Positions 33,900 through 44,391 of a stretch of DNA of 64,000 nt are shown one piece after another (position 1 is the first letter of the stretch; every line of letters starts with the position of its first letter). The stretch is taken from contig OX419758.1 of assembly GCA_948567375.1 (NCBI GenBank), positions 20,341,001-20,405,000 of the forward strand, given 5' to 3'. The translations under genes were made by a program, and so were the position numbers. Source of the DNA: Lunularia cruciata. Its lineage: Eukaryota > Streptophyta > Marchantiopsida > Lunulariales > Lunulariaceae. The notes under the pieces were generated by a model that was given only the letters and a program-made list of their open reading frames with translations, was not told the DNA's origin and searched no databases.

Positions 33900-35060
33900 T
33901 GGCATGCATAGGCCTTTCTGTGTAAATTTTTTGAGGCTTTGGTGGTATCTCTTAGCACATACAAGAGGAGTTATTGAGGTCATAGATCTAGAGAGTGAAG
34001 ATATTGATATAGTTCAGTGAAACATCTGTGGTGACATCTTCGTGATGGACTATCTTTGCACTAGTCTTGTGGGTGGCACAATTGGGGCCAAGGAGAGGGA
34101 CCGTGTTCTTCAGCAAGCCAGACGGTTCAGATTGGAGGGAAAACACCTTTTGCGTGTATGGGAGTATGGTAGAGTGAGAGTAATACCACTTCCATCTTAG
34201 AGACTATAGTTTGTCCGTCATGCTCATGAGGAGCTAGGACATTTTGGATTAAAGCATACATATAGCTTACTCCTGAGTCATTATTGGTGGCATGGTATGC
34301 AGACCAAGGTACAGTAGTTTATTGCCAGACCAAGTTAGAGCATCATTCAATGCTCCTATGCCACAATTACACCCATTACTGATCATGGGATTGAGTTACC
34401 GTTGGAGTTTGGACTTTGCTGGACCTTTACCGCTGATTGTGAGACATCATTGATATATTTTGGTGATGGTGGAGCACTTCTCCTAGTGGATTGAGTTGGT
34501 GGCACTTCATGACAAGTCTAGTGAAGGGACAACTTACTCCTTCCTAGATCAAGTTCTTAGTCATTTTGGTGCACCAACTGAGGTTTTGATTGATCAGGGT
34601 ATAGTGTTCTTGGGGGAGTTTCAGATCTTGTGTGACAAGGCTTTGATTGATCATCATACTACATCTTGAGATCACCTTGAGGTAGATGGCTTAGTAGAGA
34701 GAGTGGTTCAAACGGTGAAGAGAGGATTGCAAAAGTATGGTTTGCAGAGAGGCCACTTGGGAGATTGGGATCTCCAATTACCTTGGTTGGCCATGGGCTA
34801 TCGGTTTAGCCGTCAAGCCTCCTTAGCATCCTTCTCTCCTTACTTCCTACTCTATGGATGAGATCCAAATTTACCTGTAGCCATTTGTCAAGATGTTACT
34901 ATAGTCTTGAACTTGGATGATCTTGATGTATGGGTGAGCGCATGTTCTCAACGGGTAGAGATCTTTCAGAGAGTGATGCTAATGGCCTTTGAGAACTTGG
35001 CAATTGCTCAGCATAGGGATACCTTACATTATGCTACTATGCAAGGAGGAGGTTAAAGAC
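33900..35060 (+). pseudogene. A1 integrase, broken
   Basis: Integrase inserts the cDNA into the genome. The zinc-binding N-terminal part is decayed (about 34200-34340). The catalytic core shows WSLDFAGPLPL (first Asp, about 34407), VLIDQGIVFLGEF (second Asp, about 34589) and GLVERVVQTVKRGLQ (Glu, about 34689-34733). Stops at 34670 and 34859 and others are mostly single-base changes. Downstream, HPGDYVYLQQTTPT (about 35073-35114) is the start of the C-terminal region leading into the PHD finger. Confidence 0.8.
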
Positions 35061-35131
35061 CCCTGATACATTGATTTCATCCAGGTGACTATGTATATCT
35101 ACAACAGACAACACCAACGACACTTGATGTT

Positions 35132-35449
35132 TTGATAGGCCACACTATCTTGAGAGGGTGTTGGGTTTTGCCATCTAGAGTCCTTGTGTTAGAAGGATGT
35201 GATGGTGGTGTTTGGAAGGATCATGTGTGCAATTGTGCGCCATGCCACCTCCCAAATATTAATGGTACTATGAACCCAAGCTTTGCACTTGTATATGCAA
35301 GCTTGAGGTGTATGTTATGTGGCTCCTTTGGTGGAGTTGCTACTATGTTAGTGTGTGATAGTTGTTTGAGAGGATGGCATATGGTATGTATGACTCCTCC
35401 CCTCATGATGGTTCCTCAAGGACAGTGGTTATGTCCTAGATGTACATGA
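35132..35449 (+). CDS. A1 C-terminal PHD finger of integrase/Pol
   Basis: This open piece (105 codons) is the C-terminal tail of A1 Pol. It reads DHVCNCAPCHLPNING, then a complete C4HC3 zinc finger at about 35307-35446: CMLC, CDSC, GWHMVC, and WLCPRC. The spacing C-x2-C-x11-C-x2-C-x4-H-x2-C-x14-C-x2-C and the Trp two residues before the last Cys pair match the PHD family, which commonly reads histone H3 tails. No stop codon interrupts it. In an integrase tail it could direct insertion to chromatin states, as chromodomains do in chromoviruses; that role is inferred. It ends 170 bases before the 3' LTR. Confidence 0.85.
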   Translation: MIGHTILRGCWVLPSRVLVLEGCDGGVWKDHVCNCAPCHLPNINGTMNPSFALVYASLRCMLCGSFGGVATMLVCDSCLRGWHMVCMTPPLMMVPQGQWLCPRCT

Positions 35450-35618
35450 CCTATAGCTAGTTCATTCTTTATATGGTATAGATTGCAAACAAGCAACTAA
35501 CGATGGGGCTCGATAGCACCCGACCTCTTGATCTTTGCCCATCATAGGGTATACCATATACTTGGAGTAGATGGCTATCTGGAGTTAGAGGGACCTAACC
35601 ACCAACTAGGGGGTCGAT

Positions 35619-36169
35619 TGTGGCACTTTAGAGTCTATGTATGACTTTTGTGTGAGTTATGTGTCCATGGTGTATGATGTTGACAACAATGTATGTTGTG
35701 TAGCGATGTATATACACACGATAGCTATCATGCCATTTGTAATGTCACATCTAGATTGCTCAGACACTGGAGTTGCAGTGATAGTAGTTAGAGGTATTTC
35801 AACAATTTCCCATAGACAACTTTCCGACGGTCAGATTTTGTGTTCAGGATACTGATTTCATGGTGGTGCACACCGTTCGCACCATTGAGTGTGCCGTCAA
35901 TGGGACCATTAGTGTTCCAGACCTAGCTCGAGTCCAAGGGTATACTTTTGAAGTGCAGCTCTAGAGAGCTCACTTCTCTGATGTTGAGTCTTCGAGTTCT
36001 TGGCTATGGTGGATAGAGACTGCTGAGCGTCACTTGGATTCTCTTAGCTAGAGTGGGTGTGGTTTGATTGTAATCAATATCCAATTGTTTACAATTTATA
36101 GAGTAGTAGATCAAGTACTGATTTGAGTTCAGTTAAGTTGAGTCGAGAATTATAAACAATCTGGTTATT
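35619..36169 (+). repeat. A1 3' LTR
   Basis: The LTR starts TGTGGCACTTTAG after a purine-rich AGGGGGTCGAT. From 35728 on it aligns with the reverse complement of A3 (55676 downward), sharing blocks such as GAGTGTGCCGT, CTCACTTCTCTGATGTTGAG and AGTACTTGATCT-like sequence on the opposite strand. The sense end is near 36165 (ACAATCTGGTTAT), followed directly by a second LTR start. Confidence 0.75.
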
Positions 36170-36255
36170 GTGGCACTTTAGAATCTATGTATGACTTCTG
36201 TGTGAATTATATGTCTATGGTGTATGATGTTGACAACGATGTATATACGCAAGAT
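36170..36255 (+). repeat. truncated second A-family LTR in tandem
   Basis: TGTGGCACTTTAGAATCTATG repeats the start of the preceding LTR. Similarity lasts about 85 bases with one 16-base gap and then stops. This forms a head-to-tail LTR-LTR junction. Confidence 0.7.
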
Positions 36256-37767
36256 AACACCGCCCGGTGCAAGCCGTGGTGCCGGATGCCCAATGAGGAG
36301 GGAGCAAAACTCCAACCCGAAATACCCCTAGCAAGAGCAAGAAATCCTATAGCATTGCACTGTTTTTGTACTTTTAGGAGGAATCTAAATTTAGAGTCAA
36401 AGAGAACTCACAAACTGAGATTTATCCAGGTTCAAAATGTACTCCGAGTCTAATAAATGACGGTGTTTAAGCCTTCAAGTTCCAAGCTAAAGTACGTCCC
36501 GAATCCTCCTCATCGGGATATTCAAGGTAAAATGAAAATGAATTTTAATATACGGTAATCTAGGGGATATCACGAAATGAGAATGTTGTGAGTTAAACAG
36601 CGCTATAACATTAATAATCGTAACCAGGTACCCCTTTATAATGATACAACGCCTCAGCACCCGTTGCTACAGTGCAGCAATTCATCTAACTATTCCCTAT
36701 GTCTCGCAGGTGAGTTTGGAAAACTCTTCTAATTCGGAATTATCCAAACCCCTTAGCCGAATATATAATACATTGGAGAATTTTCCAAAATGCTTTACTT
36801 ACAAAAGATATTTTTAAAAATGCCCCATGCAGCCAAAGTTATTATTAGAATCTCCTCGCTAGACAACTTCAACTCACGCAACAGCGCCACAACAGGATTT
36901 CAGCTAAATCGACACAGAGCAACATAAGTGCCCAGCTTAACCTAGCGGAGCGCTTTGACAGCAGGCACAATATTCACATGCTGTGAGATGCAATTTATTC
37001 TACTTTTTATGGCGTTTTCAACTCTCTCAATTCTTGCATTGGAGAATATTTTTTGAAGTTGGGCATTTTGGAAAATTCCTCAATATCATTTGATGGTGCA
37101 CTTAGTGGACTCGTCTACTTCCATTAGGTATGAAGTTTCAGCAGCAACATTAAGATGGTTCATGATATATACGATCTGGGAGGGGCCATTTGTTCTTCTA
37201 CACTGCTTGTATGTGATTTTAAGCACTGTTATATCACATTTTAGAGGACTTCTCAATTTTATGATCCTTAATCCTGGAAATATGATCATGTTCACGGAAA
37301 GCATAGGTTAACGAAAGGTCCAACTGCGTATCCCAAGTTGTATCCCAGTCTGAATCTGATAATCTTCTTCCTAAGTAGGTTATACGATCTGGATTATCAG
37401 AAGCTGATGTTCTACTTCAACGGGCTGTAAAGACAGTCGCGACAAAGGCTGTAATGACAGTCCAACAAAAGGGTGGTCATAATTTCGAGAGCCGACCGGT
37501 AGTATACTCTGAGTTTTGTCAAGGCATTATTTGTCTCAAGCACCGGTGGTCGTGCCTACCGAAGGTTTAATTCATGACATAGATGTCCTGTAATGACCAC
37601 CTTTAATTCGTGGTGGCGGTTTTCGAATAGCCCGTTGACGTTGTTATGGTGGCCCACCCTGTACATTGTTCAGTCAGGTTGCTTGAACAAACTGTCTCAC
37701 TAGCATACTGAGTACCCTTCGCAACGAGACGCTATGACGCTAAAGCCATTGGCCAGTGCAAGCATGG

Positions 37768-37890
37768 GTTTCTCATACAGACTCTATTGGGGCTTAGCCC
37801 CATGTTACCTTTTCTGTCTTTCCCTTGTGCGGCTTGATGGGGTCTTCCCATCCTTCATTTTTCCTACGCGGTCGCCTTTTTTCTTTCGTG
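37768..37890 (+). repeat. dispersed short repeat, copy 2
   Basis: This has the fullest form: AGACTCTATTGGGG, TTACCTTTT, TCCCTTGTG, CGGCTTGATGGGGTCTTCCC, ATCCTTCAT, then CTACGCGGTCGCC. It pairs with copy 1 at 10.5 kb over about 110 bases. Confidence 0.75.
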
Positions 37891-37949
37891 CAAGCATGCA
37901 TAATGCATCGACTGCCTTGTGTGCTGCTCATTGGGGGAGCTACTGGTGT

Positions 37950-38015
37950 CCCCGTACGGCTTGATGAGGCCTCTCCGTCCTTCCTGTTATCCAACGCGGT
38001 CGCCTCTTCTCTCAT
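37950..38015 (+). repeat. dispersed short repeat, copy 3
   Basis: Core CGTACGGCTTGATGAGGCCT, CCGTCCTTCCTGTTATCCAA and CGCGGTCGCCTCTTCTCT. This is a shortened copy lying directly after copy 2 in the same orientation. Confidence 0.65.
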
Positions 38016-38379
38016 TGCAGCAGTTCCGTTTTCTTTTCTGAATTCCCATATTTTCCAATCAAAGCGAAGAAATTGAAATCATGTGTGTTGACTTTTGTCA
38101 ATCACGACACAATCATTCCTATACCGAGATGGCCAATTAAAGACATTCGATCTAATCGATACAATTGATAATATACGCTTTTTACAGATTACCGAACGGA
38201 ATCGCTGCATGACACACCACCTGTAAATGAACAATTTTCAGGGAATGGAACATGGGTGCTTCATGGCCATCGATCATCAAAGGTGCATATATCTCGTATC
38301 TCATAGACCAAAGAGTCGAGGAATCGAAATTATTTTCTTGTTGTTAACCCGCATTGAATGCGAGTCGAAGCAGGGAACA

Positions 38380-38480
38380 AGAAAGTCGAAAGGAAAAGGC
38401 GACCACATAGAACACATGAAGGAAGGGAAGGGAAGACCTCATCAAACCGTACAAGAGAGACACAAAAGAGGTAAAATGGA
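38380..38480 (-). repeat. dispersed short repeat, copy 4
   Basis: The reverse complement reads TCTTGTACGGTTTGATGAGG, TCTTCCC, TTCATGTGTTCTATGTGGTC and GCCTTTTCC. Confidence 0.7.
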
Positions 38481-38579
38481 GGTAGGAAAGTCAAAAGGAG
38501 GAAATAAAGCGGAAACAAGAAAGTCGAAACGAGAAAATAATGCGCTAGATGTCTCTACTTGACCCCCACCTTGCCTCTA

Positions 38580-38625
38580 GAGAAAAAAGGCGACCGCGTA
38601 GGAAAAACGAAGGCCTCTAGAGATG
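38580..38625 (-). repeat. dispersed short repeat, copy 5 (partial)
   Basis: Only the right part of the core is present: the reverse complement reads TTTTTCCTACGCGGTCGCC, almost identical to copy 2. Confidence 0.6.
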
Positions 38626-40214
38626 TGAAAAGCTATGGAAAGCAGTCGCTGAGTGCCAACTGTGTTGTGTATTTCAAATTCCAGAAATGGAACACGAGAG
38701 CTTCCGAATCTGCCGTGAAGGACAAAAGAGTTCAATTGACAATCAAGACAGGAAAAGGACATTAATTATGACGAAGAAATGAGCGTCTCTCCCTGCAAGA
38801 GTTGTTGTCGGCAATGACAATGGAAACGTACAATAGTTTTCGGGTTCCCGGACTTCCATCAAATATGAAGCTTCTAGTTGTTTTCACGACAGAGCCACTT
38901 GCACATGCAGTGACGGCACCACATCGCCCCACAGCATACTACGTGGTTGAACTCACACGGCAGCCCGGAGGATACGTCGTTCTTCAAGAAATCTACCATG
39001 GTTCCAGTCCTACTTTACAGTGGAGAGAATCAATTAGATCGAGGATCTTACGCCATCTCCCAGGCCTTTCCTAGTACGGTATACAATACCATCTAGGGTA
39101 TCAATGCAGCCCGGTGGTTTCTGTTGTCTCAGGTTCTCATCAACCTACCGTACCTTGAAACTTCAATAAATGTACCCAGCTCGGATTTTGGAATGCACGA
39201 GGTTTCATGACAGTAGACTGAATAGCTGGAGAGGGTTGCCAATGTTGTGCAAGGTATTCAGCGTCGGAGTTCCCATGCATTGGGGTTTTCGCCAGAGATT
39301 GACTTAAGAGTCCCTTAAATTGGAATTTAGACGTGAGGGTATTCTAGGCTTTCAAAAAGATTTAACAGTACCCAAGGATCAATGTAGGTTATAGTTTCTC
39401 GGCGCGGACAATGGAAATTCAATAACAGCCAGATTTAATTCTTGAAAATCTTCTACTTAATATTCATTCTCAGAAATTTATTCTTATTAATAGTCGTTGT
39501 ACTGGAAAAATTTCAATGTAGCGTAGAATTTCGTAGTTCATAATGTAGAGAAATGTACTAAATCAATCTTCATTGGAAGGCCCGTTCAGTAACAGAGGTG
39601 TTTTAAGGAATTTACCATAAATTTTCAGAAGACGATCCTTGACTTCCATAAAGTCCACCCCAAATTTTGAGGAACTCTTCGAGTTTTGGAGTTTTGCCTT
39701 TGTATCTTGTTTTTGATTCAAGTATCTGTTTGTTTTTTAACTCCAATTTCGGAAGAAAAAGGATAGGATTTGAGCTCCGGTTCTCAGATTTTAGATGCAT
39801 TTTAGATTCACAAAATAGCACCGAAGGTGCGACAAATTTTTATAACTTTTGCGCACTATAGGCGAACATGCTCCCGTGCACTATGTGCCATATCTATAAT
39901 TGCATTTTTCACTAGTTTCATGATTCAGTTGACGCAAATGAAAATCCATCTCTTGACTTTACTTTTCTAAGAAAAATTAAAAGATTCTATTAATAGCACT
40001 TATAGTTAACTGGTTTGTCTTGCCCAGAGGCGAGTCTCCACGCTCCTCCACCACTGTAGCATTCAACGGTTACTCCACGGTAACTCTTGAACAAGTGCAA
40101 GCCTGGGTAAATTTGAGGTCCACTCTACATATCCTGCATGAGACTTATGCCAGAGCAACGATCTGCATTTCTTGTGCTTTTCTAACTCCGGTTCTGTCAG
40201 TACAAGCTTTACAT

Positions 40215-40300
40215 ATATCATTTTAATCATATCTTCCCATCCTTCATCCGTCATGTGTTCTACGTGGTCGCTCTTTTCTCTTTTATTCAGTTTTTTCTGT
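40215..40300 (+). repeat. dispersed short repeat, copy 6
   Basis: ATCTTCCCATCCTTCATCCG, then TCATGTGTTCTACGTGGTCG and CTCTTTTCTCTTTT. The left half is degenerate. Confidence 0.65.
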
Positions 40301-40306
40301 TTTGAC

Positions 40307-40395
40307 CAGAGGGAATTACTATTGCCTCCTAGATTTTTGAGTATTTTTCTCTTTTAATCAGAGGAAATTACTTTTGCCACCTAGACTTTTGGAAT
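40307..40395 (+). repeat. 52-bp direct duplication
   Basis: CAGAGGGAATTACTATTGCC and CAGAGGAAATTACTTTTGCC start at 40307 and 40359. Each is followed by TCCTAGATTTTTG or ACCTAGACTTTTG. It directly follows dispersed repeat copy 6. Confidence 0.7.
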
Positions 40396-40629
40396 GGACA
40401 AACGCCAACACGATACCAAGGCCGCGAAGGGTATGTGTGGAGGGGGGGCATGTCAACTTGGTTACGTCATAGACGACAATAGCAAAAATCAAGGTGTCAA
40501 TCGCCATTCCCTAGTCATAAGTGTCTGTACAAAATGCACAATCACTCAGTGTTGCTGTCCAATCTGGTCTGCAAAATGGGGAGATCTACATTCCTGTACA
40601 CGGCTGTAGTTGAATGATGATACACTACC

Positions 40630-40930
40630 GGTCTCACACAACCATGACCAGCATTGGTCTACTGTTGTGCGTACCTCAGTTTCCTTGAGTTTGTTTGGTC
40701 TCAGTGAAGTAGAAGGGATTCTCCGATTATAAAACAACTAAATCGATCTCATACCATCATGACCAGCCTTGGTCTACATCTGACAGTACCTCGTTTGAGT
40801 CTCCCAGTAGTATCAAGAGTTCTCTATGAAACACCACATGAAGTGATCTCACAGTGTCACCAGCATGACCACCCTTAGTCTATAGTTGAACGCCCTCAGA
40901 TTGTTCCAAGTTTGAATAGACTCGATGTAG
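40630..40930 (+). repeat. three degenerate tandem units of 100-115 bp
   Basis: Units start at 40630, 40745 and 40845 with GGTCTCACA or GATCTCA. Each contains a CATGACCA(G/C)C block, a (T/C)TGGTCTAC or TTAGTCTAT block and a GTACCTC-like segment in the same order. No coding potential is evident. Confidence 0.6.
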
Positions 40931-42261
40931 CATAGACCCCACCGCATCTTGAATCCGTGGCGGGTTTGCCATTTGGCTTCAGGGCACATTGCACTGCATT
41001 CCTTTTCTTCGAAGCACCGGATATAGTATCTAGTTCCTGTGGATAATATCCAAAACTATCAAGGGTTTTAATCTAGTAAGTTACTAATGGGTTTTGACAG
41101 AAAGAGCTTGAGGTAAGATAGACGACATTCGTCAGTGATCCAACGAGCATCGCTCGTAATACAATCTCTATGTATGGCAGATATGTTATACTGTTGAGGA
41201 TTCTACTCTAATATTGTGGTCTTTTTTCTTGTCGTGGGCTGATATATCTTATTTGTTTAACTGTATAAGTTACCAGTTGTTAAATAACCCAAAGTTCAAC
41301 CCTCATCTCTCGCCTCGTAAAGATGTGCGTATAGGTGAAAAAGTAGGATCTCCTGCTGACCATGGTATCCATATCGGTAATTATCGTTGCTGTCGCAGTC
41401 CCAGTAAATTATACTGTACTTTTGTCTACAAGTATTTACAAGTATGTAGTTGAGATATTTAATAATTATTTCTTTCTAAATAACTTGTTAAAATTTTAAG
41501 AAAATTGAATTAATAATTTTGGAATATTTCCATGTCACCAGATGTTTTGTAAAATAAATATTGTAAATTGCAAGAAAATAGAAAATCAAAATTAATTAAA
41601 TTGAAAGCAAGCATATCATTTTGGAATATTTATTCTTTTGATTACTTTTGCCTTTCCTCAAAGTTATATTCCTAGCTACTTTGTTTATCGATTTGTATCA
41701 CAATTTGTTGAGTTTAATATTGACAGTGGATGGTACCAAAATTCAGCACACATGTTTCTATATTTGCGGAAAAACCTTGCATGATCTGTGGACCAAATTC
41801 TTTTTTGTGTAAAGTATGGAATGTTTCACCACACGTCATTTTATCTATGAACAAAGTTTATAAATGACCTGACGGCATATACGCACCCTTACACTTTAAG
41901 GCAATGACGAAATTGAACGATTACGATTCCTTGTCCCAACCTTGAGGACCACTCACAGTGGCCGAAAATTCAAACATTGTCAGAAGCTATAGCCATGTAC
42001 CACCTAGGCGACATAATTTTACAATATGCGACCTCGTCTGTCCGTCTGTTCCTGCGTGCTTTTCGAGATCCTAACTTAGGATATACGAGAGAATATTGGC
42101 GGCACAATCCATAGGAGAGCAATTACTTTAAGATTTGCAGATGCTCCAAGAATTAGTAGACTTTACGACTTGTATAGCTCTTCTATTTTAAATACGAATA
42201 CGATAGGGTAAATTTCTAACATCGATACTATTGGGTCCAAACCCATTCTACCTCGTCTGTA

Positions 42262-42325
42262 CCTTGTACTGCTTACTTGATGGGGTCTTCACATCCTTCA
42301 TGTGTTCTATGTGGTCGCCTTAGGA
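42262..42325 (+). repeat. dispersed short repeat, copy 7
   Basis: TTGTACTGCTTACTTGATGG, GGTCTTCACATCCTTCATGT and GTTCTATGTGGTCGCCTTAG. It is nearly collinear with copy 4. Confidence 0.7.
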
Positions 42326-42387
42326 TATGTATATGAACAATAAACATTTCACTTAGGATATGGAGTGACACTCAGTTCTCCATCGTG

Positions 42388-42411
42388 TAGCTGATATTTA
42401 TCAGCTACAGG
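42388..42411. repeat. perfect short inverted repeat
   Basis: TGTAGCTGATA and TATCAGCTACA flank a two-base TT loop, giving 11-bp arms. It could form a small hairpin. No T-run follows, so a terminator role is not supported. Confidence 0.5.
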
Positions 42412-43090
42412 AGAATGGAACAAGTTCAGTTTTATACAGTTCAGGTTTCTTCGGCTTTGCAGTGTCCATGGGATACCTGTTCATACACATTATGCTACAG
42501 TAGTGGCGCTTCTCCGTAGCTCCAGTAGCCACCTGTGACATGTAATAAATTCATCGACCTTAACGGTGTGTTCGGTTGGTGCTAGCATGAGCATCAACCA
42601 CCAACAATTGTGGCCGGCTGGTGGCTCTTCTTGGTATCCATTACAGTGAACATACTCACCAATCAAACTTGGTCCGCGAACGACATTTTAACGAGAAAAT
42701 ATCATCCTCAATCGACACACGCCAGTGATGGCATCTGAAATTAAACCCTCTCCTGATAGTGTAGGAGACGTGGACTACGTATTGAGCATTTACCAATCCC
42801 ACAAGCAACTCTCTCACCTTCTTCCAACTGCGAAATCTTTACCAACAATTTATTGACGACGAGATTCTTTGTACCACCTGCAATTTTGAACGGTTTTGGC
42901 TTTCTCTCTTTTGAGTGTCGTCTATCTTCTTCTTCTTCTCGATGACGTCCAACTTATGCGGATGTCCCCACATACTCACATGTCCGCATACGGAAGCTCA
43001 GAAGGTTTTACCCTTCGCACATGAACAGGTATTTGCGTTTCCTTACATAGAACTGAAGTCCATGTAAATGAAATGAATTTAATCGAATCA

Positions 43091-43775
43091 GTTGGCTTTC
43101 TTGACGCATAGTTTCTTGCTGTCATAAGATATGGAAGGCGCTGTAATAATCGTTTGAAATGCAACCCAACTGGCAGTGCTCCCTAGCACACCAACAGCTA
43201 AGCTTTGAGCACTTCGCAATTTGCAACTTGAATGTGTAGCTGTCGGCATGCATGAGGGGACGAATCTACTATGAGGATCATGTAACCTCCATTTAGACGA
43301 ATATCACTCGCCTGCTCCCCATCGCTAATCGACCAGCACAGACGCTATCCTACACTCCTGGTTATATCCGCGGCCATTCTTCGTCCCTATCACTAGTTAG
43401 CTATCGAGTTAAACGATCCCCATTGTAAAGTCGTTTTGTGAGGAAGTCATGACGATGAATGAAGCTAGCGTGTGAATGACATTGTGCTTAGTTCTCTTGG
43501 CTTTCCATACCATATCCTCTGTCCTAAGGGCAGAAGATATAAAAGGTTGGCCTGCTGAAGGTCTTCTCACACCTACCCCTACGCTTTGTTCAACTGCAAT
43601 CATTTTGCAGTTTGTAAGATGATGTCTGCTGGGATGAGGCCATGAAATCTAATGAACGGAGCCTGGTTGATGTACATCAACCGTTTGGCGATATTCTTCA
43701 AGCATAGTTTCCTAGTGCAAAAGAATATGTGGAAGGTGCTCTGCTCTTTATGGTGATCGTTTGCCAGTCTACTGC
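43091..43775 (+). repeat. pair of diverged direct repeats (about 85-93 bp)
   Basis: 43091-43175 and 43683-43775 share GCATAGTTTC, an A-rich AATATG or AAGATATG block, GGAAGG(C/T)GCT and (A/G)ATCGTTTG in the same order and spacing. Origin unknown. Confidence 0.5.
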
Positions 43776-44391
43776 TTTTTTAGTCTTTGGCATTTTCAAC
43801 CACCCTAATGCAAACTAGCTAAACCGGATGGCTCCACTGCGATCTGCCGCATTGACGACGAGTCTTTTGCAAGCGAATAATTGGTGGTTTTTGTCGCATT
43901 TGCCTTTATTATTATTATGTGACCTGACCTTAACCCAGGTTAACATAAGGAGTTAACATATTTTACATGTAGAGAAGGACACGTCAGTTTTTCATCGCTC
44001 CAGAGTCGTTCTGGACTACATTCAAGTTCAAGTCGAGTTAGAATTTGAAGGATGAGATTCTGCATCTTCAGCCCTTACAAATATTTCACTCGTCATCTCT
44101 TTCCGAAGTCAGAAGTATAGGGTAATCAAAACGAATAATAAATTTGAAATCTGATCGCTATTGCCAAGCATCACCAGACTTGGTACGCGTCATACAACAG
44201 TAGAAGGCAGCATTAACTGTTAATTGTAGAGGTTTTAACCATCTATTTGGCGAGATATCACGGTTCCATACTCCTTCATAATACAGCTGTTTCAAATGTA
44301 TTAATGCAAGTATAAAATCTACTCACTGCAATTATATCAAAATTAGTCTCATTTCTTGCATAAATTCTCCCGTTGGGGTTGAGTGATTCAA

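Larger units (their letters stand above)
13960..36255 (+). mobile_element. element A1: Ty3/gypsy retrotransposon with DNMT and PHD domains, split by three insertions
   Basis: Pieces at 13960-14648, 16540-21110, 28912-29436 and 32670-36255 read as one + strand element once B1, C and B2 are removed. The order is leader, gag, protease, cytosine methyltransferase, RT, RNase H, integrase, PHD finger and LTR. Joining is supported by target-site duplications at the insertions and by continuous homologues: A3 (52.4-55.7 kb) for leader and gag, A2 (45.3-48.6 kb) for protease to RT. No 5' LTR is present; the left end abuts the LINE. The coding region is full of stops, many of the CAG-to-TAG or CGA-to-TGA kind, plus frameshifts, so it is inactive. 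Confidence 0.85.
36256..44391. other. CpG-retaining, low-repeat segment without recognised genes
   Basis: This stretch differs from its surroundings. CpG dinucleotides are frequent, retroelement motifs are absent, and several short local repeats occur. ORFs are short and none has a motif I recognise. One 90-codon frame at 38802-39074 (+) has gene-like composition, but no start or splice evidence supports it. It may be old low-copy host DNA or part of an unknown element. Confidence 0.5.

Noticed and set aside
35132-35449. PHD finger as an exon of a host gene
   Set aside because: It is contiguous with integrase C-terminal sequence and lies just before the LTR on the same strand.
38802-39074. 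90-codon ORF in the CpG-rich segment as a real gene
   Set aside because: No recognisable motif, no second copy and no promoter or splice support. Left as part of the unassigned segment.
42388-42411. Inverted repeat as a terminator or miRNA hairpin
   Set aside because: Arms of 11 bp and a 2-base loop are too short for a miRNA, and no T-run or gene is adjacent.
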